NCBI GenBank assembly: GCA_033439795.1
Contig: JAUTDP010000001.1
Span: 992,001 to 1,056,000, forward strand
From: Sordaria brevicollis
Lineage: Eukaryota > Ascomycota > Sordariomycetes > Sordariales > Sordariaceae
Direction of reading: 5' to 3'
DNA length: 64,000 nt
A program made the translations under genes and the position numbers. Shown here piece after piece: positions 13,075-23,664 of this stretch. A model generated the notes under the pieces. That model saw nothing but the letters and a program-made list of their open reading frames with translations. It had not been told where the DNA came from and ran no database searches. Numbering within the stretch: position 1 is the stretch's first letter; the number at the start of each line of letters is the position of its first letter.

Positions 13075-15474
13075 GTCTAGACGATTTGAGTTGAGTTCAG
13101 TCAGTCAGTCAGTCTGGGAAAAGCAGCGCGGGAGATGATATCAGGACAGGGTGTTGGTTCATGTAATTTCGGCGTTTCTTCTCTTTAATTTACTTGGGGC
13201 ACCTACATTTTGTTGGTTTTCTTTCTATGTTTACTCATTAGACTGGAAGCTTTTTTTTGATGATTGGGAATGAACGAATAAAATGGTGGTCGATTGATTG
13301 GGTTATGACATGATTGGCTCGATGTTCATACTATGGGAATGAACAAAGAGATATTCTTGATCGAACATATTGTCAGCGTGGATGACCAGGTCGGCTCAGG
13401 GAGCGAGAAGTCCATGAGCAATGTGTTGAAGAATGTTGTCACGGAATCACTGGATCATGGCTGGGAAGAAGTACCAGCCGAACATAGACTATAGCTTCAT
13501 GGGTAGGTATCTCTAGGGTATCTTGGATTTTGATAGACTTGTTATTGTTTCTATACTCTTGCTCTCCCTTGTTCTCTCGTGTCTTCTGGTTGTGATATCG
13601 CCCATCTTCTTGGCCTTCCCATTTCAAAGACGTAAGTTGTCGGTCTCCTGCTGATGGCCAAGACTGACTTCATGCTGCTGCCCAATCTTTCTATATGACC
13701 AACGGAAAGCATATCTGCAATCCTGGTACCAACATCCTGAAATAATGGTATTTCTCCCCGTCAAGCCAAACCAGAAAGATGTGAAATGGAGAAGATCGAG
13801 CAAAGGGAGGAAGAGAAGGGCTTTCAATGCAGCTTCCATGTCTCTCCCACTCATCACTTCAGCTTTCACATGCTGCGTGGCGGGCGGTCTGTCATTCCTA
13901 TTAACAACTCCCCGCCCCGTGCCGTGTGCGGGTCCGACTCTAGCTTTGGTACTGGGCCCGGCACTGGGACCCGTCCCCATGGAACGGGAACGGGAACGGA
14001 TACGGGTTGGATTTCGGACGGATGGGGCGGGGATCGCCATATGGTTCCCGTCCCGGACCCGGTCCGAAACCTGACCTGACCTGACCTGACCTGAGCTTGG
14101 ATAACCACCTCTCAAGATATTGATGCCAAACCTGGAAGACATTTTCCGTCTATACTGAATAACAATACAAGTCGAATTAATGATCGTTTGTAGGCACGCA
14201 AAATAAAAGGGTAAGGTGTAACATGGTGGCGACACCTCGGAGCGTAGTGGCTTGATAATTTGATATTCGCCAGTACCAGCTCCAACACCCAACCTCGCCA
14301 TCTGACTGACTATGACACTCAGCGGTTTGATACTCCTATTTCATTCCGTTATATAACAACCGTGTTCCAGAAATTCATTGCTTCCAGCGACCTTATCTAG
14401 CTGCTTTTTACTTCCAATACTCTCGGTTTTCTTTTTCTTCTTTTTTCTTTTCTTCTCCCGGTGATGTACCATCCGCCTGAACACGGTTTGGTTATCTTTC
14501 CCTCGTGTTAGCGTTTCGCTCCACAAACCGTGCTTCTTATGCCCTGACCACTAACCTCCCTATCACTTCCTATGTAATGGTTCCATGCCAACGCTCTCGG
14601 ATTTGCCCACCACCATTAGTTCAACATAAACCAGCTGAAATTCTGCGCATAACTTCATTCTGTTTTTATTTTCGTGTTAATCTATGCCACCAATCCTTCA
14701 CTTAGTCGTTTCTATGGTGGTTTGTGGTTGTCTGGTTTTTCTTTTCCTCTCATTGCCCCTGTGACGGTCTTGCCGTGGTATTAGGGATAATTGTTAGCGC
14801 GCCCACTGTAAGCGCGACCTTCGGAGTATGTACGTCGACTCGAACCAAGGGGTTGGCTCTTGCCTTGCCTTGCCTTCAAACCTATTTTCGTCAGGGTTTA
14901 TCACCGTTGTGAGAAACTACCCAATAACAAGTTTCCATTCATTTCATCAATCTTTGTGGTGGTGGTGGTGGTGGTGGTGGTTTCTCATGAAGTTCCAATC
15001 TCCCGTCGTGTCATGTTTATCCAGCTTCATGCTGTGTTTAGTGAGAGACGCCTGGCTCAGTGGTAATTGTTAGTGCAACCCTCTGTGAATCCTAACCCAT
15101 GTCAACGCTCCCTTTTCCGCTTGCATCAACAATTTCCATCCATCATCCAAGTCCTCATTCATCTCCATCTTTAACCAACACTTCACCACAAAGTCACACA
15201 TTCACTAACCTCAACCTAGGGACTTTTGCAAGTAAAGTAACCATTATCATTATACCTATACGCAACGCTAATATATTTACCTAAGAACAGCTTCGCTATA
15301 ACCTACAAGCAAATTCTGCAACAAACGAATGATTGCCTTCAACATCCTTCCTCCCTTCTCTGTCAACTAGTTCAACTTTGTTCAACTTCTTCATGTTTCC
15401 AACCGCTCTACCACACGTCAAACATCACACCACAACCCAACACACATGCCAGACGGGGTTCCTAGCACGAGAAA
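13075..15474. other. Intergenic, microsatellites only
   Basis: No convincing gene. It holds the 3' region of the ABCF gene, with GTCA repeats at about 13093-13115, CCTGA repeats near 14072-14093, alternating GGGAC/CGGTC-rich sequence at 13920-14060 and a TGG run near 14957-14982. The rest is simple AT-leaning spacer. Confidence 0.5.
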
Positions 15475-18400
15475 TCACCGACCTCTCCAATTCCCCGTCA
15501 CCCTTCTCACCAGGCCCTTGATACTCTCCCTGCGAGGAATCCTTTGCAACTCTCTGCCGCCGGGAACTTTGTTCTCCTTCCCTTCGTGAATCCAGTTCCC
15601 CTCCTTCTGCAAAGTCTTCAGAGAAGCAGAAAACAGACTTTTCCCATGCCACGTCTTCGCCCTCTTTCCCCAATCCTGCCCCGTCTTGGACTTCTTGTAC
15701 AGTTCAAACCCCGTCTTCCTCGCCCGCAATGAGCAGTGATGTGTTCCTCGCTGCTCTTTATCTCTTGCGACAAGCTTCTCAAGCGCAGCCAACCTCTCAT
15801 TCCTCTTCGCTTCCTTAGCCTCTTTCTCAAAAGTCCTGTTGAAATCCCCTTGATCTTCCCGCTCTAGCTTGGAGTCTGAGGGTCTGGGAGGGAACAAATT
15901 CCGGCAATAATTCCTCGCTTGAGTACCAAACCCCGCCAACTCAGCCCTCGCCTCCTCACTCCATTTCTGACTACCGCCCATTCCCGGACCTCCAATGGAA
16001 ACGAGAGCATTAGCTCTGTCGATAAAGTTGGCCTTGAACGCACTTTCGAATAACCCGCCATGAGCATAGAACGGAGTTGAAGGATGGAAGCCAATACCCC
16101 TCAACACGTCGAGATATGCGTCATCAGCTGCATCTTCAACCCCCCTGCGAGTGTCAGCTTCATCGCCGTACTCGGAGGAAAGCTCGTCGTCGTCAATTTG
16201 CAATTGCTGGCGGATGCGGTTCCAGTAGTCACGAAGTTCTGGTGTATGCCAGACCGTCTCATTGTTGTTGTTGTAAGGCTCGATGTCGCTGACGACTTCC
16301 TAACCGTCTTCATCCAGCATGTAACCATCCTCATCGAAACCACCGCCTCTGAGGCTTGGTTCACCATCGGTAGGAGGTTTCTTCAACGGACGAACGGGGG
16401 ATCTCTCAGCAGCGTATGCATCAGCGAGACCAGCAAAAGGGTCGATATCAGCATCTTCTTCACTGCCAATATTTTTACCTGGAGCAGCACCATTTGAAGA
16501 AACAACAGCGTTACCTTTCAAAGAGGCATTCTCAGCAGCATACTCAGCAGCGTAGGCATCAGCGAGACCAACAAAGGGGTCAGGTTCGGTAGAGGTATCG
16601 TTTGCAGCGCTAGAAACGGCACCAGATGAAGAAGCACCGGGGGTACCACTCGAAGAGGCATTGAGGGCATCACCACTGGCGGCTCCATTCAGAGCACTAC
16701 CACCATTGGCATGGCCATTGCCATCACCTTTGATGGCATGACCATTAGCGTGACCGTTGGCATTACCGTTGACGGCACCATTGACGGCATGACCATTGAC
16801 AGCATCGTTGACGGCATGACCATTGACAGCACCATTGATGGCACCTTTGATGGCATGACCATTAGCATGACCATTGGCACTACCGTTGACGGCACCATTG
16901 ACGGCATGACCATTGACGGCATGACCATTGACGGCATGACCATTGACGGCATGACCATTGACAGCACCATTGATAGCACCATTGACGGCACCATTGATAG
17001 CACCATTGACAGCACCATTGACAGCACCATTGACAGCACCATTGACAGCACCATTGACAGCACCATTGGCGTCATCACCATTGACGGCATCACCGTTGAC
17101 GGCATGACCATTGGGATGACCATTGGGATGACCGTTGGCAGCACCGTTGACGGCATCACCGTTGACGACATGACCATTGACAGCACCATTGACGGCATCA
17201 TCAGCAGCAAGATCCATGTCAACAGCATCACCAGCACCCTCCTCGCCCCCCTCACCACCCTTCCCCTTCCCCTTCCCCTTCCCCCCCTCACCCTTCCCCT
17301 TCCCCTCCCCCACCTCCTCACCCTCCCCCCAACCCCCGCCACCACCCTCACAACCACCAACTCCCTCCTCCTCCTCACCCTCGCCATCTCCGGCGAATCC
17401 ATTTTATACCCCCTCTCCCTATCAGCTTTCCGCAAGTCATCAATCATCTTGGTTAACCTACGATCACCCATCTCCCATTTCTTCCACCCTTTAGCAAAGT
17501 TCTCCTTTTTCCCATCTATTTCCGCAATGTACCGCAGTCTGTCGACGAAATGGTCCCATGGTTCTTCTTCTTCGTTTTTGTGGGTAGAGGTAGATGGGGT
17601 ATAGGCTGGTGGTGGGCCAAGGGCGGCTTGGAGGAACTCTGATGGGTCGATGGTGAAGCGGAGGGAAAGTGGAAGGTGGATATTAACGACATCGTGCTCA
17701 GTCTCGGTCTGGGTTTGGGGTGCGGGTGGGTTTGGTGCTGGTTGTCGGGTGTGGAGGTGATTTTGGTCTTTTCACTCTGAGCCATCTGAGGTCCAGGTCC
17801 AGCTTGAGAACCATGTATCTGACCCTGACTCTGAGCACCCGCAGTAGAGCTCCTTGTACTTGCCTCCCCAGCCGTCTTCGGAGCTGCTTTATTCCCATTT
17901 TCAGAAAACGGCTGCTCACCGGCAGAGGCACCACCACCACCACCACCAGCAGAGGAAGAAGAAGTACCACCAGTACCATCACCACCACCAGCAGCAGCAC
18001 CTCCACCAACATGAACCGGAATCGTCGCAAGCGCCGGAGTCCACATTCCTCCTTTTCCTTTCCCTGCATCAGGCACCCAATACGTTTCCACTACGTACAA
18101 GCCATCTTTAGCAACTTTCGCATGCACAGCCGCAATCCTCTCAGCACGGTGGCGAAAATCCGCAAGAAGTATTTGTTTCGGCAACGCCTTGGCTTCAGGA
18201 GCCAGTCCAAGCCAATACAGCAGGGCCCTGTAGCGGTCTTTCCGTGCCACCGTCTCGTATGCTGACACAAAAGTGTGCACAGGCGAGTTTGCCGGCGAAT
18301 CCGCGCGTAGCTTGTCCAACTGTGCCTCGAAAGCCTGCACAGCTGCGTCGCCTACTCGGACTCCATCTGGGCCGGAGCCGGCGGAGGTGGCTGCGTCGAG

Positions 18401-21400
18401 GAAAGCATGGATGGAGGCGACAGTCTTGTCGTCGTCGCTGTCGGTGTACTCGTGAGCACTTGAATTCTGCCGAGTTTCAGACGTGGACGTGGTTTGGGTT
18501 TCCTCGTTCCGACCGGGAAATGCATTCATGCTGTTAGCCAGGCGCGCGTCCAGATCCAGCATCAACAGTTCAAAGGTATTCAAAAGGTTGTCTTTTCCCA
18601 TATTCTTGAAGCTAGTGATATTCACGGCGATTGCGTTCAGGGCATCTTCACGTTCGTGATTTGGCAGTCGCCTAAACTTATTCAAAAAGATGCGCACAGG
18701 CGAGTCTGCTGGCGAGCTCGCACGTAACCTGTCAAACTGTGCTTGGAAAGCCGGCCACGCTCCGTCATCTTGTGGCCTAGATTTAGAAACGGCGGAAACA
18801 GCCGCATCAAAGAAAGCGTGCAGGAAAGCAACGGTTCCGTCATCGTCGTTGTCGTTTGTGCCATCCTGAGTTTGAGTACCACCGTCATTAGGTTTGGGTG
18901 GTTTGACAGCATCAGAACCTCTAGAAACACCAGGAGGTTCAACAACATCCTCCCACGAGCCTTCGCCAAAGAGAACATTCATTTTTGCAACCCATCTCGC
19001 TGTAATGTCGTCCGCAGCAGACGACCCGCCCTCATTCTCGGGAGGAAGAACACTTCCATGCGACGACGCTTTAGCTGCCTGTGCCTCTGCCTCTAGTTTT
19101 TCTCTCTCTTCTTCAATACGGCATAGTTTGGTTACTTGACGCCCCAAAGCCTGAAACTTCCACTTCAGCAGGAACTCATTCCATGAGTTCACCAGAGCGG
19201 AACAGTGCTTCAAAAGGGCTTCACGAGTCTCAGAGGAAGAAGTAGGACAACTCGTCGTGGTCTTCTTCTCGTCTGAGCCATTTGTTACCGGCGTCGCAGC
19301 CACCTCTTTTCCCTTCTTCTTTGACGCAATCTTCTTCCCTTCATGTGTTCTAACAAACGATGCAACGGCCTCAATGCCGCGCTCTTCAGCATTTACAGCT
19401 TTTGCCATCTCGATAGAGTATGGAACATATCTTTCGGCCAAGTCCAGGAAAGCTTGGCAAGTCTCGAGATCTTTCCGGTACAACTCTCTGTTCAGAATTG
19501 CAGCCAGGTAATTTGCTCCCTTGTTGAGAAGTTGAGATACGGTCACGGCTTCTTCCAGAAAATAACCACTAGGAAGTTGCATTTCGTCCTCCAACTGCTT
19601 ACATTCCAACCGCTTTCGTATGATCTCTTCAGGAACAAGGAGACGTTGGGCATAGTTGTAGCCGTGGAAGCGCTCTGTGGGAATGCGCAAAGAGGACAGA
19701 TCAAGGCTCGGTGGCTTTAGCTTCTCCGCGGCATCGAGAGCTGCAACCTCTTGATGCCAACAAGCCATCAAGTGGAAACCTTTCTGCAAGTTCATCGTTT
19801 CCACGTCTTCCACTTCCTGGTCTCCTTTCATTTTTAATACTTTCAAGATTTTGCCGGTATAACGCCGCCCCTTCTCGGAGGCTGGATTCTCAACCATAAG
19901 ACATTCCACGATAGAGGGATTGGTCAAATATAGAAATTCAATCATCTCCGGACTCAGAGCATCATAGCCGGCCATGTCAGAGATTTTGTTCTCGTCAATG
20001 CGACAATCTGATTCTTTTCGCCATTGTTCGAGGAGAACTTGATCTTCCAGGTTCCGGATGCGGTCCAGCACAGCCTGCAACGGAGGTAATTTCCGTAAAG
20101 CATTCGACGCTGAGGGTTCTGCTCGCTTTCCAGCCGCGGAGGTGGTGCCTTTGGTTTCCGGCTGTGTTGTCTGACCCAATTTTTGAACCAATTCATCGAA
20201 TTTGCGCAACTGTTCGTTAAGAATTCGATCAATGCGCTCGTTCTCCTCCTGCTGATCTAGCGAACCTTGCTGCTGTTGAAGCTTTTGCGCTACACTACGA
20301 GGTTCCTTCCTTAACGCCTGTGGATCGTGCATAACGGCAGCGAAGGCTTCGCCTACGGCGGAATGAGGTTTTGGTATGGCTTGGTTCGGAACCGAAGATG
20401 GGATGTTGTCCCTTTGCTTGCCCTTATCTTGTGTTTTGGATGCGGAAGTTTGTTTGGTCGACATAGCTGGCTGCTTCGACGACGACGAAGACGTCTGGTC
20501 CTGTACTTTGGAGACAGAAGCAGAAGTGGAACTCTCTTTGACAAGTTGAGCCATCACGTTCTTGACGAGAACGATTTGATCTTGAATCTGCTTGACCTTG
20601 TTCAGAGCCTTTGGCAAAGTACTCTTTCCGCTATCCTTTGACGTTTCAGCGGCGGCGCTGTTTCTTGGTATCTGCGTCATGTCTTTTGGCGGCACTCCAC
20701 TCGCGTGCTGATGAGAATGAATACCCCGACCAGGATTGTTGTATGCAAGAACTCGTGAAGTGATGCGTTTGACCCTGTCTTTGACCTGTTCCAAGAGTAC
20801 TTTTGATGTCGGATTGGTCGGAGTGCGTTTCCCAAGTTTGATCCAGAAGAGTTTGTAGTCGCCGTTTGGAAGTCTTTCACACCCGATCCAGCATTTTCCA
20901 TTTTGCAGCGGGCCCGTCTTGCGGCGATCGAGAAGTTCCAGCACCTGATCCGTGGTAAGAACTTCATTGTCCTCTGGACATGTTGCGTTTCTAACACCAT
21001 GTGGTACAACCTCCGGGAGCTGCATCGCCCCGAGTTCCGGGAAAGCATATTTGATATACTCTTCAAGAGTCAAAGGTTTCCCGAAAACTGATTTGAAATA
21101 CTCTTTCATACTGAAAGGTTCCCCGCTGTGCCTTGGTGTGTCATCACTCCGCTCTTTTTCAATCTTGGTGGGATGTTGCGTTTCATGTTCAGGTTGTATT
21201 GGTGCCCAATCTTTATATATCTCCCGCTCTAGGTCAACAACCAGTGCCATCAGATCCCGTCGTCGACCGAAGGTGTTGACTTGCTCCCATCGTTCGAACG
21301 ACGAGGAACTGGTGCCCTCTTCAACTATAAAGTCGGTCGAACATTTATAAGTGGAGATGAATTGAGGTTGGTGGAGAAGCGCAATGAGGGTCAGCTTCCC

Positions 21401-22606
21401 TGGTTGTCTTTGTAGGTCATGTGCTGCCGTCAAAATAAGCGGAAACGCAAAGGTTGGCACGTCGTGTTGAACACTATGAAAGCCATTGATCAAATCTTTC
21501 GCACAGGCGAGCGCCACTACAGCCCATGGGGTGAGACGTTGGGATTTGTAACGGAGTAGAAGCGGAATGGTCCACCATACGGCCGGGTAGTTCTCAACCT
21601 CAGCCGCCCTCACGATACTGCTGAACTTTTTGGATGTGCTCCGGGACACCACGTCATGAACCCGTTCGTAATTATCAATCCATATTGTGTCAATTATCAC
21701 CAGGCGCAAGGCCTACTCGTTCTTGATGACTAATCGCAAATCATTCTTGACCGACCTCATACGCTCCTTAGTGCGTGTGCGGCGATTCAATATCATGCGT
21801 AACAGAGTGAGACACTCTAGGGGAACAGTGGTCCAGTCAGAGCGAGTGATTATCCTTTGGACTACCTCGTAATGACAGATAGATGTATGTAGATCTCCAG
21901 ACCCCGGCGACAGTCGAAGTGGGGGGAGGGCAGAGACCACGGGAGTTGCGGAAGGAGGTTCTGTTGTGTCCAGGCGACTTGGCGCAGCAGTCATCTCTTT
22001 TGCTTCTTCAGAGGTCTCCAGGACCGAAATTGGGAGGGAAACAGGATTCACCGAACTTGTGTCTTGGTACTCATTGTTGGTACGGGTACAGCTGTTTTCA
22101 CGGTCCGCGCCGCCGGAAGGTAGTTCCATCGAGGATGGAAGCGCCGGCTTACTGGTCGTGCAAGGCATGTTGTTTTCTCTGGCAAGGGCTCCAGAAACAT
22201 CATGAGGAATTTCAGGTTCCTCTGAATCTTGCTGGCCTTCTGGTAAATCATCCTCTTCGTCCTGCCCGTGGCCTCCTCGAAGCTCGGCGACTACTGGAGG
22301 TAAGATGCCCTTGTCGCCGCTAGATATGAGGGGTGACTGATGCGGATTTCGGTCGGCGTTAGGCAACTCATCATTCTCCGTCTCTTTGTTGTCCGCGGTC
22401 AGTGTGGGTTCAATATCTCTGACCTCTCCAAGGAGAGGTGTGTGCAAGTCGTCGTTGCGATATGGAGTTTTGCGTCCCTCCCTCTCATTCGTATTGTTCT
22501 CAACAGCAGGCAAAGGTGAGATATCGCATGTATGGTTGCGGGATGGCTCGTGCAAGTGCTGGTTGGTATTAAGCAGGCTATCATTGTCCATCGCATTGTT
22601 GTCCAT
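15475..22606 (-). CDS. Very large low-complexity hypothetical locus, interrupted by TAG codons and frame changes
   Basis: Not recognised. A minus-strand coding-like track runs from ATG at 22606 to a stop near 15475. Segments: 22606-21716, acidic and disordered; 21712 to about 17780, with globular-looking Leu/Trp-rich sequence, Ser/Lys/Gln linkers and a duplicated domain at 18856-18115; then a different frame (about 17740-17400) with residues such as PWDHFVDRLRYIAEID; then another frame (17390-16303) with Gly/Glu/Lys-rich sequence, a long Asn-Gly repeat and two copies of DPFxGLADAYAAE; then 16299-15475, with HTPELRDYWNRIRQQL. In-frame TAGs stand at 21713-21715 and 16300-16302. The frame changes near 17740 and 17390 could be short introns, indels or sequence errors. 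A 122-nt intron (donor in GCAAGTACAAGG, acceptor ACAACCAG) would repair the first. It may be one gene recoded at TAG, two or more genes, or a decaying gene. No membrane segments seen. Confidence 0.5.
16300..16302 (-). other. In-frame TAG inside a coding-like frame (codon read-through or editing candidate)
   Basis: The frame reads ...GYMLDEDG, TAG, EVVSDIEPYNNN... and remains open and coding-like on both sides. GACGG (16304-16308 on the complement) can pair with TCGTC (16291-16295), placing the TAG in an 8-nt loop. Confidence 0.6.
16690..17200 (-). repeat. 12-bp coding minisatellite (Asn-Gly repeat)
   Basis: Dozens of near-identical 12-base units reading AVNG, with variants HAVNG, AING, ANGHANG and HPNG on the minus strand. 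The Asn-Gly frame is the coding one, because it continues into the well-formed DPFVGLADAYAAE segment. Such length-variable arrays mutate quickly, and this one lies next to an apparent frame change. Confidence 0.85.
18115..18856 (-). repeat. Tandem duplication of a protein domain of about 105 residues
   Basis: Two adjacent copies inside the large hypothetical locus. The first (about 18856-18538) begins DDDGTVAFLHAFFDAA and the second (about 18447-18115) begins DDDKTVASIHAFLDAA. Both continue with a matching stretch, FxAQ(F/L)D(R/K)LRA(S/D)SPA(D/N)SPV, and a helical tail. No known domain recognised. Confidence 0.75.
21713..21715 (-). other. In-frame TAG inside a coding-like frame
   Basis: The frame reads ...RLVIKNE, TAG, ALRLVIIDTIW... 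. An alternative explanation is a 99-nt intron, 21716-21618, with donor GTAGGC and acceptor TTCAGCAG, which would keep the frame and remove the TAG; the donor is weak. Confidence 0.5.
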
Positions 22607-22801
22607 CACCGGTTCAGATGAAGTGTCGCCATCGGTGTCTAAGGATGTTCCGTGCAAGTTTTGCGAATCGTCAAACTCTTTTTGTATTATTTCTACTTTG
22701 GGCTCGCTTGTGTCCGTGACTTGTTCTTGCACACCAGTTGCCGCGTCCTCATACAGCGCAGGAGGTGGTGTGCCACCTCTACTATTCCCAGGGAGAGGCC
22801 C

Positions 22802-22804
22802 CTA
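22802..22804 (-). other. TAG stop of the promethin-like gene, with open frame beyond it
   Basis: After DKEK-TAG the same frame continues GPLPGNSRGGTPPP without an ATG for about 65 codons and without a stop for 362. GGAGA (22807-22811 on the complement) can pair with TCTCC (22792-22796), putting the TAG in a 10-nt loop. It is probably the normal stop; readthrough would fuse the protein to the large hypothetical one. Confidence 0.45.
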
Positions 22805-23492
22805 CTTCTCCTTGTCGCTGTTGGAATCCTCCTCATGTGTACCATTTTGTCCGTCCTCCTGCTTGACATTCACGATGCGGAGAATCTTTTCGGCTTTGGG
22901 AAGGGGCTGTTCAGGCTCCTCTTGCTTCTGGGAAGATTGGGCGCCTTGTGAAAGGGTCGAGGTCATGGCGTTGAGAAGCTGGACAGCGCGCTGGAACACA
23001 ATGAAGCTGGTGAACAGGAAGGCACCGAGAGAGCCAGTGCCGAGAAGGATGCAGGCGAGGAAAAAGAGGCCAATGCTCGCCCAGAAGAGGGAAAAGACGA
23101 GGGCGCCGCCGAGGCCGACGAGAACAACGGAGGCGACATATCCGAGGAAGAGGAGAATGGGAACGGCAGCGAGAGCAAGTTGGATGGCAAGGAACATCTA
23201 GATGAAGTAGAAGTGTTAGCTGGAGGATACCTTATCAGACCATCACCGGACAGTGGCGTTGAAGGGTGGGGAGAAGGAGAAGGGAGAAACGCACAGTCCA
23301 AAGGGGACGTTCGTTGTGGAAGCGTTTAAGGTTGTCGTGGGTGTTTCTGCGGTACTCGGGCGAGGTGATGTATTGGCAGGTGGTGTCGACAGCAGCGGCG
23401 GTTCGACGGGTCACCGAGTTGCGAGCGCGGATCAAGTTGGAGAAGACGGTGCCCAGGAGGGACTCGTCTTGGGCGGGCTGGATTTTGGGCAT
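22802..23492 (-). CDS. Promethin-like small membrane protein
   Basis: Two exons, 23492-23295 and 23197-22802, with a 97-nt intron (donor GTGCGT, branch GCTAAC, acceptor TAG) give 197 residues. The N-terminal 65 residues are soluble and charged (start MPKIQPAQDESLL). Residues about 67-135 form closely packed hydrophobic segments rich in Gly, Leu, Val and Phe. The tail of about 55 residues is acidic and Gln/Glu/Lys-rich, ending DSNSDKEK. Short soluble ends around a hairpin-like double membrane segment resemble promethin/LDAF1 and yeast Ldo16, which organise lipid droplets at the ER; this assignment rests on architecture, not on a diagnostic motif. The frame stays open for another 362 codons after the terminal TAG. 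Confidence 0.6.
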
Positions 23493-23607
23493 GTTTGCGG
23501 CTTGAAGAGGAGTTGACCGTTGGCTGGCTGTGCGTGTGACCGTGTGTGTCTTGTGGTGCAAGTAGAACTCCAACGAATGTGTTTTGCAATATGCGATAGG
23601 AATGGAC

Positions 23608-23664
23608 AGTTGAAGCGGTAGTAGTAGAAGTAGAAGTTGAAGTAGAAGTTGAAGTAGAAGTTGG
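23608..23664 (+). repeat. GAAGTA/GAAGTT short tandem repeat
   Basis: Degenerate alternation of GTAGAA and GTTGAA units in the probable leader region of the promethin-like gene. Confidence 0.7.

Noticed and set aside
16711..17604. Plus-strand frame with Met-Thr-Ile-Asp repeats
   Set aside because: Translation of the complement of the Asn-Gly coding repeat; the minus strand joins to non-repetitive protein-like sequence.
17738..17776. A 38-nt intron joining two frames of the large locus
   Set aside because: The frame fits, but 38 nt is shorter than introns in this kind of genome; a 122-nt alternative or an indel is more plausible.
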